Assembly: GCA_017478185.1 (NCBI GenBank)
Contig: JAFVEA010000005.1
Span: 1 to 64,000, forward strand
From: Clostridia bacterium
Lineage (GTDB): Bacteria; Bacillota; Clostridia; Christensenellales; UBA1242
Reading direction: 5' to 3'
DNA length: 64,000 nucleotides
Each line of letters begins with the position of its first letter. Position 1 is the first letter of the stretch. The notes under the pieces were generated by a model, which did no database searches, had not been told where the DNA came from, and was given only the letters and a program-made list of their open reading frames with translations. Of this stretch, positions 46,553-56,461 are shown one piece after another. A program made the position numbers and the translations under genes.

Positions 46553-46577
46553 TTATTCCTTAATCAAAAACGCAAAA

Positions 46578-46599
46578 GAGGACAAAATTTTTTGTCCTC
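46578..46599 (-). terminator. Terminator of secG
   Basis: GAGGACAAAA pairs with TTTTGTCCTC just past the secG stop codon, followed by T-rich sequence on the minus strand. Confidence 0.75.
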
Positions 46600-46609
46600 C
46601 TCAAACTTC

Positions 46610-46921
46610 TTACACATCAGCTACAACCACTTTCAAAAGTATGAAATAAACTATTGTCATAACTGCCATAAATATAGCAATCCCTATAGTCCAATTTTTT
46701 AATCTACCCTCTGTTGTTTTTCCTTTATTTTGTGCGTAATAAGTTTCTTGAACCCCAGTTATGGCATTTCCACCACCAGTGTTTCCTTTTTGGCACAAAA
46801 CCAAAACAATAATTGCCAAAGCACAAACTCCCATTAAAGCCACTAAAATAACTTTTATAACAGCCAAAGTTTGCATAGCTTCCGCACTAGCACCAAGCAT
46901 AAAAGCCGATAAATTAAACAT
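46610..46921 (-). CDS. secG: Preprotein translocase subunit SecG
   Basis: SecG is the small subunit of the SecYEG channel. The 103-residue protein has two membrane segments (about 20-42 and 78-100) with the family motif VLCQKGNTGGG after the first one. The start at 46921 has GGAGG ahead. The gene is upstream of rnr in the usual Bacillota order. Confidence 0.9.
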   Translation of the reverse strand: MFNLSAFMLGASAEAMQTLAVIKVILVALMGVCALAIIVLVLCQKGNTGGGNAITGVQETYYAQNKGKTTEGRLKNWTIGIAIFMAVMTIVYFILLKVVVADV

Positions 46922-46996
46922 AGTTCCTCCATCTAGATATTTTATGAAAATTATTATAACATACAATTTTTATAATTTCAAGCAAAAACATAAAGA

Positions 46997-47236
46997 TTAT
47001 TTCACAAAAGCATAGATAAAAACTAAACCAAAAAATATTATTGCAAAAAAAAGCTTTCCATATTTTATTGGTTCTTTATCTCCTGCGTCCTTTTTTGGAT
47101 TTATGCTTTTTGCCAAAAAAAAGAACGCCAAGGCGCAAAGTCCTAAAATTAATGGATATCTAACTTCATCTGGAACATCCCTTATAAGTTTGTTGACCAT
47201 GTCATTAAAAAAGCTTAACAATAAAAATGTTTGCAT
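46997..47236 (-). CDS. Small two-helix membrane protein
   Basis: The 79-residue protein has a short N-terminal hydrophobic stretch and two membrane segments (about 27-44 and 60-78), with a basic loop between. No family was recognised. It lies between gpmI, 12 bases upstream, and secG, in the same direction, so it is probably co-transcribed with the glycolytic genes. AAGG stands before the ATG. Confidence 0.6.
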   Translation of the reverse strand: MQTFLLLSFFNDMVNKLIRDVPDEVRYPLILGLCALAFFFLAKSINPKKDAGDKEPIKYGKLFFAIIFFGLVFIYAFVK

Positions 47237-47248
47237 TTAATTTTCCTT

Positions 47249-48763
47249 TTATTTTATTAAAGACGGTGATGTCATCTCTTTTGGAACCTTTATTCCCATA
47301 ATATCTAAAACTGTTGGCGCAAAAGATGAAAGTCCAAATTTGCCTTTTTTAAATTTTATGCCTTTGTTTGTAATTAAAAATGGAACAGGATTTTTTGTGT
47401 GAGTTGTGCTCATTCCAGCTTTAACTCTCATATCTTCAATATTTCCGTGGTCAGCCGTAACAACACAAGTGTAGCCCAAATCAATCCCAGAAGTTATAAC
47501 TTTTTCTAATGCTTTATCCAAAAATTCAAGGGCTTTTATTGCCGCTTTAAAATTTCCAGAATGTCCAACCATATCTGCATTTGAAAAGTTGATTAAAATA
47601 AAGTCATATTTTTCACTAATTATTGCTTTTTCAACTGCTGTTGCAATTTCTGGCGCTTTCATTTGTGGATAATTTGCAAAGTTGTCAACATTTTCACTTT
47701 CAATCAAAATTCTGTCCTCACCTTTTGGAGCTTTTTCAATTCCTCCATTAAAGTAATAAGTTACATGAGCATATTTTGTTGTTTCAGAAACTTTTAATTG
47801 TTTTAACCCTAAATCACTTAAATATTTTGATAGCGTCAGCCTTGGCATAACTGGAGGGAAAACAACATCAACATTTTTAAACCTTTTGTCATAAACTGCC
47901 ATTGAAACACATTTTAAAGGTTTTATTTTTCTTTCAAAATGCTCAAATTTTTTAGCTGAAAAAGCTTCTGTTAACTGCCTCATGCGGTCTGGCCTAAAAT
48001 TGAAGAAAAATATTTCATCTTTTTCTTTAATCCCTTCATAATCTCCCACAACATAAGGCGGAATAAATTCATCGCTTGTTTTTTTGGCATATTCAACATC
48101 AAAAACATTTTCAAAACTATCAACCTTTATGCCTTTTTTAAAAGCATAAAGGTTAAAAGCCTCTTCTGTTCTGTTCCATCTTTGTTCCCTATCCATAGCA
48201 TAAAATCTTCCACAAACAGAAACAATTTTGCCAACGCCAATTTTGTTTATTTCTTCTTGAACCTTTTCTATAAACTCTCTTCCTGAGTCTGGGCTAGTGT
48301 CTCTGCCATCTGTTATGCAATGAACGCAAACATTTTTAACATTTTGCATTTTTGCCATTTTAAGAGTTGCAATCAAATGATACATTGAGCTGTGTATGCC
48401 CCCATCAGAAACCATTCCAATAAGGTGCAATGTGCTGTTGTTTTTTTCTACCCTTTTCATTTGATTTATCAAAACTTCATTCTTAAAAAAATCACCATTT
48501 TCAATGCTTTTGTTTATAAGCATAAAAGATTGATAAATGCATTCTCCAGCGCCCAAATTTAGGTGCCCTACTTCACTTCCTCCCATTTGTTCTTTTGGAA
48601 GCCCAACATATTCTTCGCTGGCAAAAATTTGCGTCATTGGATAATTCTTTTTTAAATTATTCCAAAAAGGCATTTTTGCAACAAAAAATGGATTTTCTTC
48701 TTTGTTTTCGTTTATTCCAAAACCATCCAAAACAATGGCAACAACAGGTTTTTTTAACTTCAT
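47249..48763 (-). CDS. gpmI: 2,3-bisphosphoglycerate-independent phosphoglycerate mutase
   Basis: The enzyme interconverts 3- and 2-phosphoglycerate with two manganese ions. The 504-residue protein has the alkaline-phosphatase-like domain: VLDGFG near the start, the catalytic Ser in GGSEVGHLNLGAG, CITDGRDTSP and the metal-binding VTADHGNIEDM. The length is typical. It follows tpiA by 4 bases in a pgk-tpiA-gpmI operon. GAGGGAG stands before the ATG. Confidence 0.97.
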   Translation of the reverse strand: MKLKKPVVAIVLDGFGINENKEENPFFVAKMPFWNNLKKNYPMTQIFASEEYVGLPKEQMGGSEVGHLNLGAGECIYQSFMLINKSIENGDFFKNEVLINQMKRVEKNNSTLHLIGMVSDGGIHSSMYHLIATLKMAKMQNVKNVCVHCITDGRDTSPDSGREFIEKVQEEINKIGVGKIVSVCGRFYAMDREQRWNRTEEAFNLYAFKKGIKVDSFENVFDVEYAKKTSDEFIPPYVVGDYEGIKEKDEIFFFNFRPDRMRQLTEAFSAKKFEHFERKIKPLKCVSMAVYDKRFKNVDVVFPPVMPRLTLSKYLSDLGLKQLKVSETTKYAHVTYYFNGGIEKAPKGEDRILIESENVDNFANYPQMKAPEIATAVEKAIISEKYDFILINFSNADMVGHSGNFKAAIKALEFLDKALEKVITSGIDLGYTCVVTADHGNIEDMRVKAGMSTTHTKNPVPFLITNKGIKFKKGKFGLSSFAPTVLDIMGIKVPKEMTSPSLIK

Positions 48764-48767
48764 TTTT

Positions 48768-49499
48768 TTACTCCCTCATCAAATTTACTGCAATGTTCAC
48801 AAATTTTTTAGCATCTAAGCTCGCTCCACCAACCAGTGCTCCATCAATTATATCATCTCCCAAAAGTGATTTTGCATTTTCTGGGTTAACGCTCCCACCA
48901 TACAAAACACAAATTCCCAAATAATTGTTTTCTGAAAGCACTTTTTTTATGTATGAAATATTTTCAACAATCTCAGATTTTTCTGGCGTTATTCCTGTTC
49001 CAATTGCCCAAACAGGCTCATAGGCAATAATAAATTTTTTCCCATTTGGAACATCTTTTAATGCTTTTGTTAACTGAGTTTTTAAAACTCTTTTTGTCTT
49101 TTTTTCCGCTCTTTCTTCTTTTGTTTCTCCAACGCACAAAAGTGGCATAATTCCGTTATTTAAAAGTAATTTTATTTTTTGGTTTATTTGTTCATTTGTT
49201 TCCAAAAATTTTGTTCGCCTCTCACTGTGGCCAACAAGTGAAAAACAAGTTTTTTTGTCAGCAAGCATTTTTGCACTTGTTTCACCAGTATAAGCTCCAC
49301 TTTCAGCATAGCAAACATTTTGAGCACCAATAAAACACTTTTTTTGCAATTTTTTAACCATTTTTTGCAAGTGTAAAAAAGGAACAGCAAGACCAAACTC
49401 AACATTGGCTGGCTTTTTTTCTTTTTTAAAATCTTTTATAAATTTGTTTACATCTTGGTCTAAAAAATTCATTTTCCAATTGCCATAAATATATTTCAT
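48768..49499 (-). CDS. tpiA: Triosephosphate isomerase
   Basis: The enzyme interconverts the two triose phosphates of glycolysis. The 243-residue protein has the catalytic residues in GNWKMN, the His in VGHSERR, the Glu in AYEPVWAIGTG and the phosphate-binding YGGSVNP. The length is normal. It lies one base after pgk and 4 bases before gpmI, so the three are an operon. Confidence 0.97.
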   Translation of the reverse strand: MKYIYGNWKMNFLDQDVNKFIKDFKKEKKPANVEFGLAVPFLHLQKMVKKLQKKCFIGAQNVCYAESGAYTGETSAKMLADKKTCFSLVGHSERRTKFLETNEQINQKIKLLLNNGIMPLLCVGETKEERAEKKTKRVLKTQLTKALKDVPNGKKFIIAYEPVWAIGTGITPEKSEIVENISYIKKVLSENNYLGICVLYGGSVNPENAKSLLGDDIIDGALVGGASLDAKKFVNIAVNLMRE

Positions 49500-49500
49500 A

Positions 49501-50697
49501 TCACACCTCTATTTTGTCTGAAATTGCTTTAAGCCCAACAAGTCCGTTGCCTTCTAAATATTGAAGTGAAGCTCCACCACCTGTGGAAATATGGGTTATC
49601 TTTTTTTCTAAACCAAATTTTGACAATGCTGAAATGCTATCTCCACCACCAACAATTGTTGTGGCCTTGCTTTCTGCAACTGCCTCAGCAATTTTTCTTG
49701 TTCCAACGCTAAATTTATCAAACTCAAAAACGCCCATAGGCCCATTCCAAAAAATGGTTCTAGCAGAATTTATCTCATTTTTAAATAGTTTTATTGTGTG
49801 CATTCCAATATCCATTCCAATGTCATTTGCTTTAAATCCGCTTGTTGGGATTGTTATGCTGTCTGCCATAAAACTAAATTCTTGTGCAACAACATGGTCA
49901 ACTGGCAAAATGATTTTAACATGATTTTTTTCTGCGATATCCAAAAGCATTTTTGCAATAGGAACTTTATCTTTTTCTATTGTTGAAGCGCCAACATTAT
50001 AGCCTTTTGCAACCAAAAATGTGTAGGCCATTGCTCCACCAATAATAACTTTGTTTGCAACATTTAGGATGTTGTGAATCATATTTATTTTATCTTTTAT
50101 TTTTGCTCCGCCCAAAATTGCTAAAACTGGTTTTTGTGGTTTTGACAAAATTTTGTCAAACATAGTTATTTCTTTTTGAACCAAAAGTCCTATGCAGTTT
50201 GGCAAAAGTTTTGCCACTCCCACTGTGCTTGCGTGAGCTCTGTGCATTGTTCCAAAGGCATCATTACAAAAAATATCAGCAATTGAAGCAAGTTTTTTTG
50301 CAAAATTTAAATCATTGTTTTCTTCACCCGGGTCAAAACGCAAATTTTCTAACATAAAAATTTCGCCATTTTCCATATTGTTTATAAATTTTCTGTTTTC
50401 TGGAGTTACCAAATCTCCATTAAAAAACACAGGGCTTTCAAGAAGCTTTCTAAGCCTTTCTGCAACTGGTTTTAATGAAAATTTTGGATTAGGCTTTCCG
50501 TCTGGCCTGCCAAGGTGAGAACAAATAATAATTTTTGCACCTTTTTCTTGCAATCTTTTTATTGTTGGCAAACTTTCAACAATCCTTTTATCACTTGTGA
50601 TATTTCCTTGCTCATTTAGGGGAACATTAAAGTCCACCCTAAGCAAAACTTTCTTACCTAAAAGGTCATAATCATCTATCGTTAATTTATTAAACAT
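49501..50697 (-). CDS. pgk: Phosphoglycerate kinase
   Basis: The enzyme makes ATP from 1,3-bisphosphoglycerate. The 398-residue protein has VLLRVDFNVP near the start, the SHLGRP motif, the hinge ILGGAKIKDK and the nucleotide site with GGGDS near the end. It is the first of the lower glycolysis genes here; gap, often just upstream, is absent, and instead a phosphate transporter gene ends 3 bases before it. Confidence 0.97.
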   Translation of the reverse strand: MFNKLTIDDYDLLGKKVLLRVDFNVPLNEQGNITSDKRIVESLPTIKRLQEKGAKIIICSHLGRPDGKPNPKFSLKPVAERLRKLLESPVFFNGDLVTPENRKFINNMENGEIFMLENLRFDPGEENNDLNFAKKLASIADIFCNDAFGTMHRAHASTVGVAKLLPNCIGLLVQKEITMFDKILSKPQKPVLAILGGAKIKDKINMIHNILNVANKVIIGGAMAYTFLVAKGYNVGASTIEKDKVPIAKMLLDIAEKNHVKIILPVDHVVAQEFSFMADSITIPTSGFKANDIGMDIGMHTIKLFKNEINSARTIFWNGPMGVFEFDKFSVGTRKIAEAVAESKATTIVGGGDSISALSKFGLEKKITHISTGGGASLQYLEGNGLVGLKAISDKIEV

Positions 50698-50699
50698 TT

Positions 50700-52334
50700 T
50701 TATTCCTCCAATAAAGACATTTTTATAGTAACATCAACATATTCATTTTGAAGCTCTGAAAGCTCATTTAAAAGCTTAAAGTATAGTGAATTATCTTTGT
50801 TTATGTTGTTTTTCTTTAACAGTTTGTGTTTAGACTCATTTGTTTTAGCCACAACCATATTATTAACTTTAAATATAATATTTAACTCATCTTTTTTAAC
50901 TTTTTTTGCTATGTTTTCATCAAAAACTTTATATATTCTTTCACCAATATCTTTTATGGTTTCATTTAATACAATTATAAATTTAAATTGCTCTTCTGAA
51001 AGTTTTTGTGAAATTTTGTTTTTGTCTTGCAAAAATCCTTCAAACTCAGTGTTTATTTTTAAAATTCTTGAACAGTCATTTAAAATATTTATTAAAACAT
51101 TAACTTTTTCTATTTCTTTTTCTGCAACTTTTCCACTAATTCTTATCAAGTTGTTGCTTGTAAGTTTTATGGCTTTTTCTATTGCTTTTAATTTTCCTCT
51201 ATACTTATTCTCTTTGCCATTTAAAAGCAGTTCTTCTGTTAATTCATTGTTTAGGTCTAATTCTAACTTGAATATTTTTTGAACATTATTTTTAACTAGG
51301 TTATAAGAAACTAAGCTGCTGTTCAACACTTTTTCATCAATTTCAAAGCAGGAATATTCATCGTTTCTTTTATCTTTTTTATCTTTTATGATAACTCTTA
51401 ATAGAGTAGCAATTTTATTGCTTAGAGGAACAAAAACAATTGGAACAAAGCTATAAATAATCATCATCAAAACAACAGAAACTGAAGCAATGCCCCCACA
51501 CAAAGAGTTGTGTATCCACAAATTCCAGTTTGGAATCAGCATTAAAAGATAAAACAAAATTGTAACAAAAACTCTTTGCAAAACATTAAACAAAACCATT
51601 CTTCTTCCGTTGTTGCCTTCGCTAAACCCAGATATTAAAAGTGAAATTGAAAAGCCCGCACCCACATTTGCGCCTAAAGCCAAATAACAAGCCGAATTAA
51701 AATCTATTAAGCCAGTAGATAAAAGCGTTATGATTATTGCCACAATTGGATAAGCACTTTGCATAATTGTTGATATGGCAATTCCAATTAAAAGCAGTAA
51801 CATTGGATTACTAATTGAAACAAAAAAACCAGTTAAATCAACAGTTTCTATTATTGTGTTTACGCTTGTCCCTAAAATTGTTATTCCAAAACACAACAAA
51901 CCCAATCCCAAAAAAAGTTTGCTAATTGTTTGCCCGCGCTTACTTTTTGAAATAATTAAGCTAATCGCTCCAACAAAAGCAAGAACGCTTAGTATTTTTA
52001 AAACGCTAACACTTTCAAACATCAAAAGTATCATCGCAAGTGAAGCCCCAAAACAAGCCCCCAAAGAAATCACAACTCCTTGAGATAAACCAATAATTCC
52101 AATGTTTATAAACCCTGTTGCCATAACATTTGTTAAAGTTGAAGTTTGTGTTGCAAAACTTACGCCTGTTCCAAGCATATAACTTATGAGTGGCCTTTTC
52201 TCTCCTTTTGCTAGTGCCTTTTTAAATTTATAACCAACAACCATTTCAATACTGCTGTTCATAACTCTTATGCCATAAATAATAGCTCCAAGGCTAGCAA
52301 AAATTATCATAATTTGATATAAAATTTCTAACAT
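50700..52334 (-). CDS. Na+/phosphate cotransporter family protein
   Basis: The protein has the NptA/PNaS-type membrane domain (about 1-315), with two repeats, each with a Gln-Ser/Thr motif: ATQTSTLTN and MQSAYPIV. A PhoU-like helical domain follows (about 340-540). It probably takes up phosphate with sodium. At 544 residues it is a typical fused form. It ends 3 bases before pgk, so it may be co-transcribed with the glycolytic operon, which consumes phosphate. Confidence 0.9.
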   Translation of the reverse strand: MLEILYQIMIIFASLGAIIYGIRVMNSSIEMVVGYKFKKALAKGEKRPLISYMLGTGVSFATQTSTLTNVMATGFINIGIIGLSQGVVISLGACFGASLAMILLMFESVSVLKILSVLAFVGAISLIISKSKRGQTISKLFLGLGLLCFGITILGTSVNTIIETVDLTGFFVSISNPMLLLLIGIAISTIMQSAYPIVAIIITLLSTGLIDFNSACYLALGANVGAGFSISLLISGFSEGNNGRRMVLFNVLQRVFVTILFYLLMLIPNWNLWIHNSLCGGIASVSVVLMMIIYSFVPIVFVPLSNKIATLLRVIIKDKKDKRNDEYSCFEIDEKVLNSSLVSYNLVKNNVQKIFKLELDLNNELTEELLLNGKENKYRGKLKAIEKAIKLTSNNLIRISGKVAEKEIEKVNVLINILNDCSRILKINTEFEGFLQDKNKISQKLSEEQFKFIIVLNETIKDIGERIYKVFDENIAKKVKKDELNIIFKVNNMVVAKTNESKHKLLKKNNINKDNSLYFKLLNELSELQNEYVDVTIKMSLLEE

Positions 52335-52394
52335 ATCTCACCTATTTTTAATAATAATACTAAAAATAACAAAAACAAGCAAGCAAAATCTTGC

Positions 52395-53321
52395 CTACTT
52401 TTTAAAAACCTCACAAATAAGATTAAATATTTCTTGCTTATCTTGAGATGTTACAATTTTATGTCTTATTATTTTTGCCTTTTTAACATCTTTTATATAA
52501 CACGCAAGATGCTTTCTCATGTGCAATAAAACAAGCCTTTCTGAATAATACTTTTCTAAAATGGCAAAATGTTTTTTTATAACTTTTAAAACATCAACTT
52601 CATCTGTTTTTTTATTTGAAAAAATCCAAGGCCTTCCTAAAGCTCCTCTTCCTATTGCAATTCCACAACATCCATAGGTTTTTATCTTTTGCTCCGCTTC
52701 ATCCAAGCTTAAAACATCTCCGTTGCCTATAACTGGAATTTTTACAGCCGATGAAACATCTCCAATAACATCCCAATTTGCCCTGCCCTCATAAGCTTGA
52801 GTTTTGGTTCTTCCGTGAACCGTTATGGCGCTTGCACCACTATCTTCACACATTTTTGCAAAATCAGTTGCAATTATATTGTTTTTGTCATATCCAATTC
52901 TAAACTTAACCGTAACCGGCTGACTTGTGTTGTTACAAGCACTTTTTATGATTTTTTCTGCAAGTTTTGGGTCTAACAAAAGCGCTGAGCCCATTCCTTC
53001 TTTAACAATTTTTGGCATTGGGCATCCCATATTTATGTCTATTATATCAAAATTTTTTAGCTTTCCTTGCTTTATAATTTCGGCAACAACTTCTGGTTCA
53101 TTAGAAAATATTTGAACTGCCCTTGGGCTTTCATTTTTTTCATAGTTTAAAAGAGAGAAGCTTCCCTCTCCATCATACAAAAGTCCTCTTGCACTAACCA
53201 TTTCTGTTGTGGTTAAACCGCACCCAAATTCTGAGCATAAACTGCGAAATCCACAATCACTAAACCCAGCCATAGGCGCCAAAGTGTAAGAGGATTTTAA
53301 TTCAACATTTTTTATTTTCAT
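52395..53321 (-). CDS. dusB: tRNA-dihydrouridine synthase
   Basis: This flavoenzyme reduces uridines in the D loop of tRNA. The protein has the family's TIM barrel with APMAGFSD, NMGCPMPKIV with the catalytic Cys, KFRIGYD, VHGRTKTQAYEG and GNGDV. At 308 residues it is of the DusB type by length and gene context in Bacillota, though the exact class is not certain. The ATG at 53321 is preferred to an upstream TTG. Confidence 0.92.
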   Translation of the reverse strand: MKIKNVELKSSYTLAPMAGFSDCGFRSLCSEFGCGLTTTEMVSARGLLYDGEGSFSLLNYEKNESPRAVQIFSNEPEVVAEIIKQGKLKNFDIIDINMGCPMPKIVKEGMGSALLLDPKLAEKIIKSACNNTSQPVTVKFRIGYDKNNIIATDFAKMCEDSGASAITVHGRTKTQAYEGRANWDVIGDVSSAVKIPVIGNGDVLSLDEAEQKIKTYGCCGIAIGRGALGRPWIFSNKKTDEVDVLKVIKKHFAILEKYYSERLVLLHMRKHLACYIKDVKKAKIIRHKIVTSQDKQEIFNLICEVFKK

Positions 53322-53334
53322 TTTTCCGTCCAAT

Positions 53335-53365
53335 AAAAAGGGCTAACCTTTTAGTTAGTCCTTTT
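53335..53365 (-). terminator. Terminator of the HU gene
   Basis: GGACTAAC pairs with GTTAGCCC, flanked by A and T runs, just past the hup stop codon. Confidence 0.75.
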
Positions 53366-53373
53366 AGTCATGA

Positions 53374-53649
53374 TTATGCGTTAACTGCATCTTTCAAACC
53401 TTTTCCAGCTTTGAATGCAGGAACTTTGCACGCAGCAATCTTTATTGAAGCACCTGTTGAAGGGTTGATTCCATTTCTTGCCTTGCGAGCACGAGCTTCG
53501 AATTTACCGAAACCAGTGATGATAACATCTTCCCCTTTCTTTAGGCTCTTTGTGATTACATCAAGGCTTGTGTTAACTATTTTAGCAACATCAGCTTGTG
53601 TAAATCCAGCTTCAGCAGCAACTGCTACTATGAATTCTTGTTTGTTCAT
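53374..53649 (-). CDS. hup: DNA-binding protein HU
   Basis: HU bends DNA and organises the nucleoid. The 91-residue protein has the full family pattern, including GFGKFEARARKARNGINP in the arm and the closing VPAFKAGKGLKDAV. The length is normal. AAGGAG stands before the ATG. It is a single-gene unit with its own terminator, next to a divergent paralogue at 53762. Confidence 0.97.
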   Translation of the reverse strand: MNKQEFIVAVAAEAGFTQADVAKIVNTSLDVITKSLKKGEDVIITGFGKFEARARKARNGINPSTGASIKIAACKVPAFKAGKGLKDAVNA

Positions 53650-53761
53650 AACTTTATTTCTCCTTTTTTAAAGTTAGTTAAATTATAGCACAAAACCTGC
53701 ATTATTCCAAATGAAAATGGGCATTTTCTCAAAATTTTTTAGGATTTTTTAAAAATTTTGC

Positions 53762-54031
53762 CTAAATTTTGGTTTTAAAGACGCTGCTAACCTTAAAAAC
53801 TGGCAAAAATCGCTCTTCTAAAGTGTTAATTTGCCCTGTCTGAGGGTTAAAAGCATTTCTTTTTTCATAGTGTTTTAAAAAGAAACGCCCAAATCCAGAA
53901 ACACAAACTTCATCACCACTTCTTAGAGTTTTCTTCATAACCTCTTTTAAGGCCTCTAAACATTGTTTGCAGTCTTTTTGAGTTAACTTAGACTGAATTG
54001 AAACCTCTTTTATAAGTTCATTTTTGTTCAT
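53762..54031 (-). CDS. Divergent HU/IHF family protein
   Basis: The 89-residue protein begins like HU (MNKNELIKEVSIQS) and keeps the arm start GFGRFFLKHYEKRNAFNPQTG, but the C-terminal KVPAFKAGK motif is replaced by FLPVFKVSSVFK, and the spacing is a little different. It is probably a second DNA-bending protein with altered contacts. The start at 54031 has AGGAGG ahead. It lies just upstream of hup on the same strand. Confidence 0.85.
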   Translation of the reverse strand: MNKNELIKEVSIQSKLTQKDCKQCLEALKEVMKKTLRSGDEVCVSGFGRFFLKHYEKRNAFNPQTGQINTLEERFLPVFKVSSVFKTKI

Positions 54032-54110
54032 ATATTCCTCCTTTTTTAAACTATTGCCCAAAAAAGCCTAATTTATTCAACTTGCTTCCTTTAAAATTAT
54101 AACCAAAAAC

Positions 54111-54136
54111 AAAAAGGTATCAAAAACTGATACCCC
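54111..54136 (-). terminator. Terminator of glmM
   Basis: GGTATCA pairs with TGATACC across an AAAAAC loop, with a T run on the minus strand, after the glmM stop codon. Confidence 0.8.
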
Positions 54137-54140
54137 AATT

Positions 54141-55460
54141 TTATAAATCTTTTATGAGTTTTTCAACTTTTTGCGCTATGGCATTTAGTGTTTTTAAATC
54201 TGTTCCTTCAACAACAACTCTAAAAAGTGGTTCTGTTCCGCTGGCTCTAACAATGATTCGCTCATCTTTTTTTAACGATTTGTTTAATTCTTCTAAATCT
54301 TTGTTTAAAGCTCCATTTAAAAACTTTTCTTTTTGTTTTTCAGAAACATTAACATTAAGTTTAACTTGCTCAAAAAGTTTTAAATTTTTGCAGATTTCTT
54401 TAAAATCTTTTTGCTTATATAATTTGGTTAAAAACAATGCTGTTAAAATTCCGTCAGAACATTTGTTATAATCACCCCAAACAATGTGACCGTTGTCTTC
54501 TGCCCCAAAAGAAATGTTTTGTTCAATTAATTTTTCTTGAATATTCTTTCCTCCAACATCACATCTCACAACAGAAATAGAATATTTTTCCAAACTTTTA
54601 TCAACTCCACAATTTGTTACATAAGGAGTTATGATTTTGTTGTTTTTTAATTGGTTTTGTTCATATAATGCCATACATCCCAAAAACAAAAGTTCTTCAC
54701 CAGATATTATTTTTCCATCTCCAAAAACAGCGTTAACCCTATCTGCGTCACCATCAAAAGCAAAGCCCAGGTCACAACCATCTTGTTTTGCTGTTTTTGA
54801 AATTTTTTCAAGGTGAGTGCTTCCGCAATCTTTATTTATTAAGTTTCCATCATTTTTGTTGCAAATAACAACAACTTCAGCTCCAAGCTTTTTAAATATT
54901 TTTTCTGCAAGTTCAAAACTTGCTCCGTTGGCGCAATCAAGCGCAATTTTCAAGCCTTTAAAATCATCATTAATTATCTCTTCCAAACAATTTGCCCACT
55001 CTTCTTTTAAGCTTTCATCGCTGATTGTTTGCCCTGATTTTTCTTTTAGAGAATATTTTGAAATGTTGTGATAAATTTCCGTGATTTCATCTTCTTGTTT
55101 TGTGCTAAATTTTAAACCATCTTTTGTTATGAGTTTTAAGCCATTATATTCAGCTGGATTGTGGCTTGCTGTTATCATTATTGCCAAATCAAAATCGTGT
55201 TTTTTTGCCAAATAATGCACAGCGGGGGTTGGCATAATGCCACCCAAAACAACATCAATTCCACATTGATTTAAAGCTTTTGATGCCTCCTCTTCTATCA
55301 TCTTTGCTGAAACTCTTGTGTCATGAGCTATTAAAACTTTTTTGCCACTTTTTTTATTTAAAAAAATTCCAACACTTTTAGCCAAATTATAAACAAACTC
55401 TTTTGTGATTTTTTCACCAACAACCCCACGAACACCGTCTGTTCCAAATATCTTTTCCAT
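54141..55460 (-). CDS. glmM: Phosphoglucosamine mutase
   Basis: GlmM converts glucosamine-6-phosphate to the 1-phosphate, for peptidoglycan precursors. The 439-residue protein has the family start FGTDGVRGVVG, the phosphoserine in TASHNPAEYNG, the metal loop DGDADR and the sugar-binding motif later on. The length is normal. It lies 9 bases after trxB on the same strand, so the two are probably co-transcribed. Confidence 0.95.
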   Translation of the reverse strand: MEKIFGTDGVRGVVGEKITKEFVYNLAKSVGIFLNKKSGKKVLIAHDTRVSAKMIEEEASKALNQCGIDVVLGGIMPTPAVHYLAKKHDFDLAIMITASHNPAEYNGLKLITKDGLKFSTKQEDEITEIYHNISKYSLKEKSGQTISDESLKEEWANCLEEIINDDFKGLKIALDCANGASFELAEKIFKKLGAEVVVICNKNDGNLINKDCGSTHLEKISKTAKQDGCDLGFAFDGDADRVNAVFGDGKIISGEELLFLGCMALYEQNQLKNNKIITPYVTNCGVDKSLEKYSISVVRCDVGGKNIQEKLIEQNISFGAEDNGHIVWGDYNKCSDGILTALFLTKLYKQKDFKEICKNLKLFEQVKLNVNVSEKQKEKFLNGALNKDLEELNKSLKKDERIIVRASGTEPLFRVVVEGTDLKTLNAIAQKVEKLIKDL

Positions 55461-55469
55461 AAAATTCTC

Positions 55470-56405
55470 CTATCTGTGTTTTTTAACATACACGCTTGCA
55501 TAAGTTCCCGCAATTGAGCCATCTCCAACTGCTGTTGAAATTTGCCTTAATGTTTTGTGCGTTATGTCACCACAAGCAAAAACCCCTTCAATGCTTGTTT
55601 CCATTTTGTCATTAACAATTATATAACCACTTTCATCAAGCTTTAAATCGCTGTCTAGAATTTCTGTTTGAGGAACTCTGCCTATTGAAACAAAAACTCC
55701 GTCAAGTTTTAAGTTTTTAACCTCGCCAGTTGATATATTTCTTATGTCAATGCTTTCTAGTTTTGCATCTCCATAAAGTTTTTCAACAACATAACCTAAA
55801 TATTGCTTTATCTTGCTGTTTTCTTGCTTTAAAAGTTTGTTATAGTTTTCAATGTTTAATTCATCCGCCCTAAATTCACTTCTTCTGTTTATGTGAACAA
55901 CGCTTTTTGCAATATTAGATATATATGCAATATCTTCTAAAGCTGTGTTTCCGCCCCCAACAACGGCCACCGTTTTATCTTTAAAAAATGCTCCGTCACA
56001 AACAGCACAATAACTAAGGCCTTTTCCAACAAACTTTTTATCCTCTTCTGTTCCCAAAGCTCTAGAAGCCGCTCCCATTGCCAAAATTATTGCCGGAGCT
56101 TTAAATACGCCTGACTTTGTTTTAATTTCTTTCAAATTTTCTTTAAGTGAAACACTATAACACTCAGAAAAAACAACATCAACGCCAATTTCGCTCACTT
56201 GCTCAAACATTTTTTGACTAAGCCCTATGCCGTCAATTTTCTTAAATCCAGTGTAATTTTCAACTGATGGGGTTATTGTTATTTGTCCGCCTGGTGTTAA
56301 TTTTTCAAGGATTAAACACTTCATTCCAGCCCTTTTTGCATAAATTCCAGCCGTCATCCCCGCTGGCCCACAACCTATAATTATAATATCATAATTTGTT
56401 TCCAT
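55470..56405 (-). CDS. trxB: Thioredoxin reductase
   Basis: The enzyme reduces thioredoxin with NADPH through FAD. The 311-residue protein has the FAD motif GCGPAGMTAGIYAKRAG, the redox-active CAVCDG, the NADPH motif GGGNTALED and the closing ACGDI motif. The start at 56405 has GAGG ahead; the longer frame is not needed. It is upstream of glmM with a 9-base gap. Confidence 0.94.
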   Translation of the reverse strand: METNYDIIIIGCGPAGMTAGIYAKRAGMKCLILEKLTPGGQITITPSVENYTGFKKIDGIGLSQKMFEQVSEIGVDVVFSECYSVSLKENLKEIKTKSGVFKAPAIILAMGAASRALGTEEDKKFVGKGLSYCAVCDGAFFKDKTVAVVGGGNTALEDIAYISNIAKSVVHINRRSEFRADELNIENYNKLLKQENSKIKQYLGYVVEKLYGDAKLESIDIRNISTGEVKNLKLDGVFVSIGRVPQTEILDSDLKLDESGYIIVNDKMETSIEGVFACGDITHKTLRQISTAVGDGSIAGTYASVYVKKHR

Positions 56406-56461
56406 ATTTTTAACCTCAACACTATTTTTTGATAATATAAATATACTATACAAAAAAAAAT

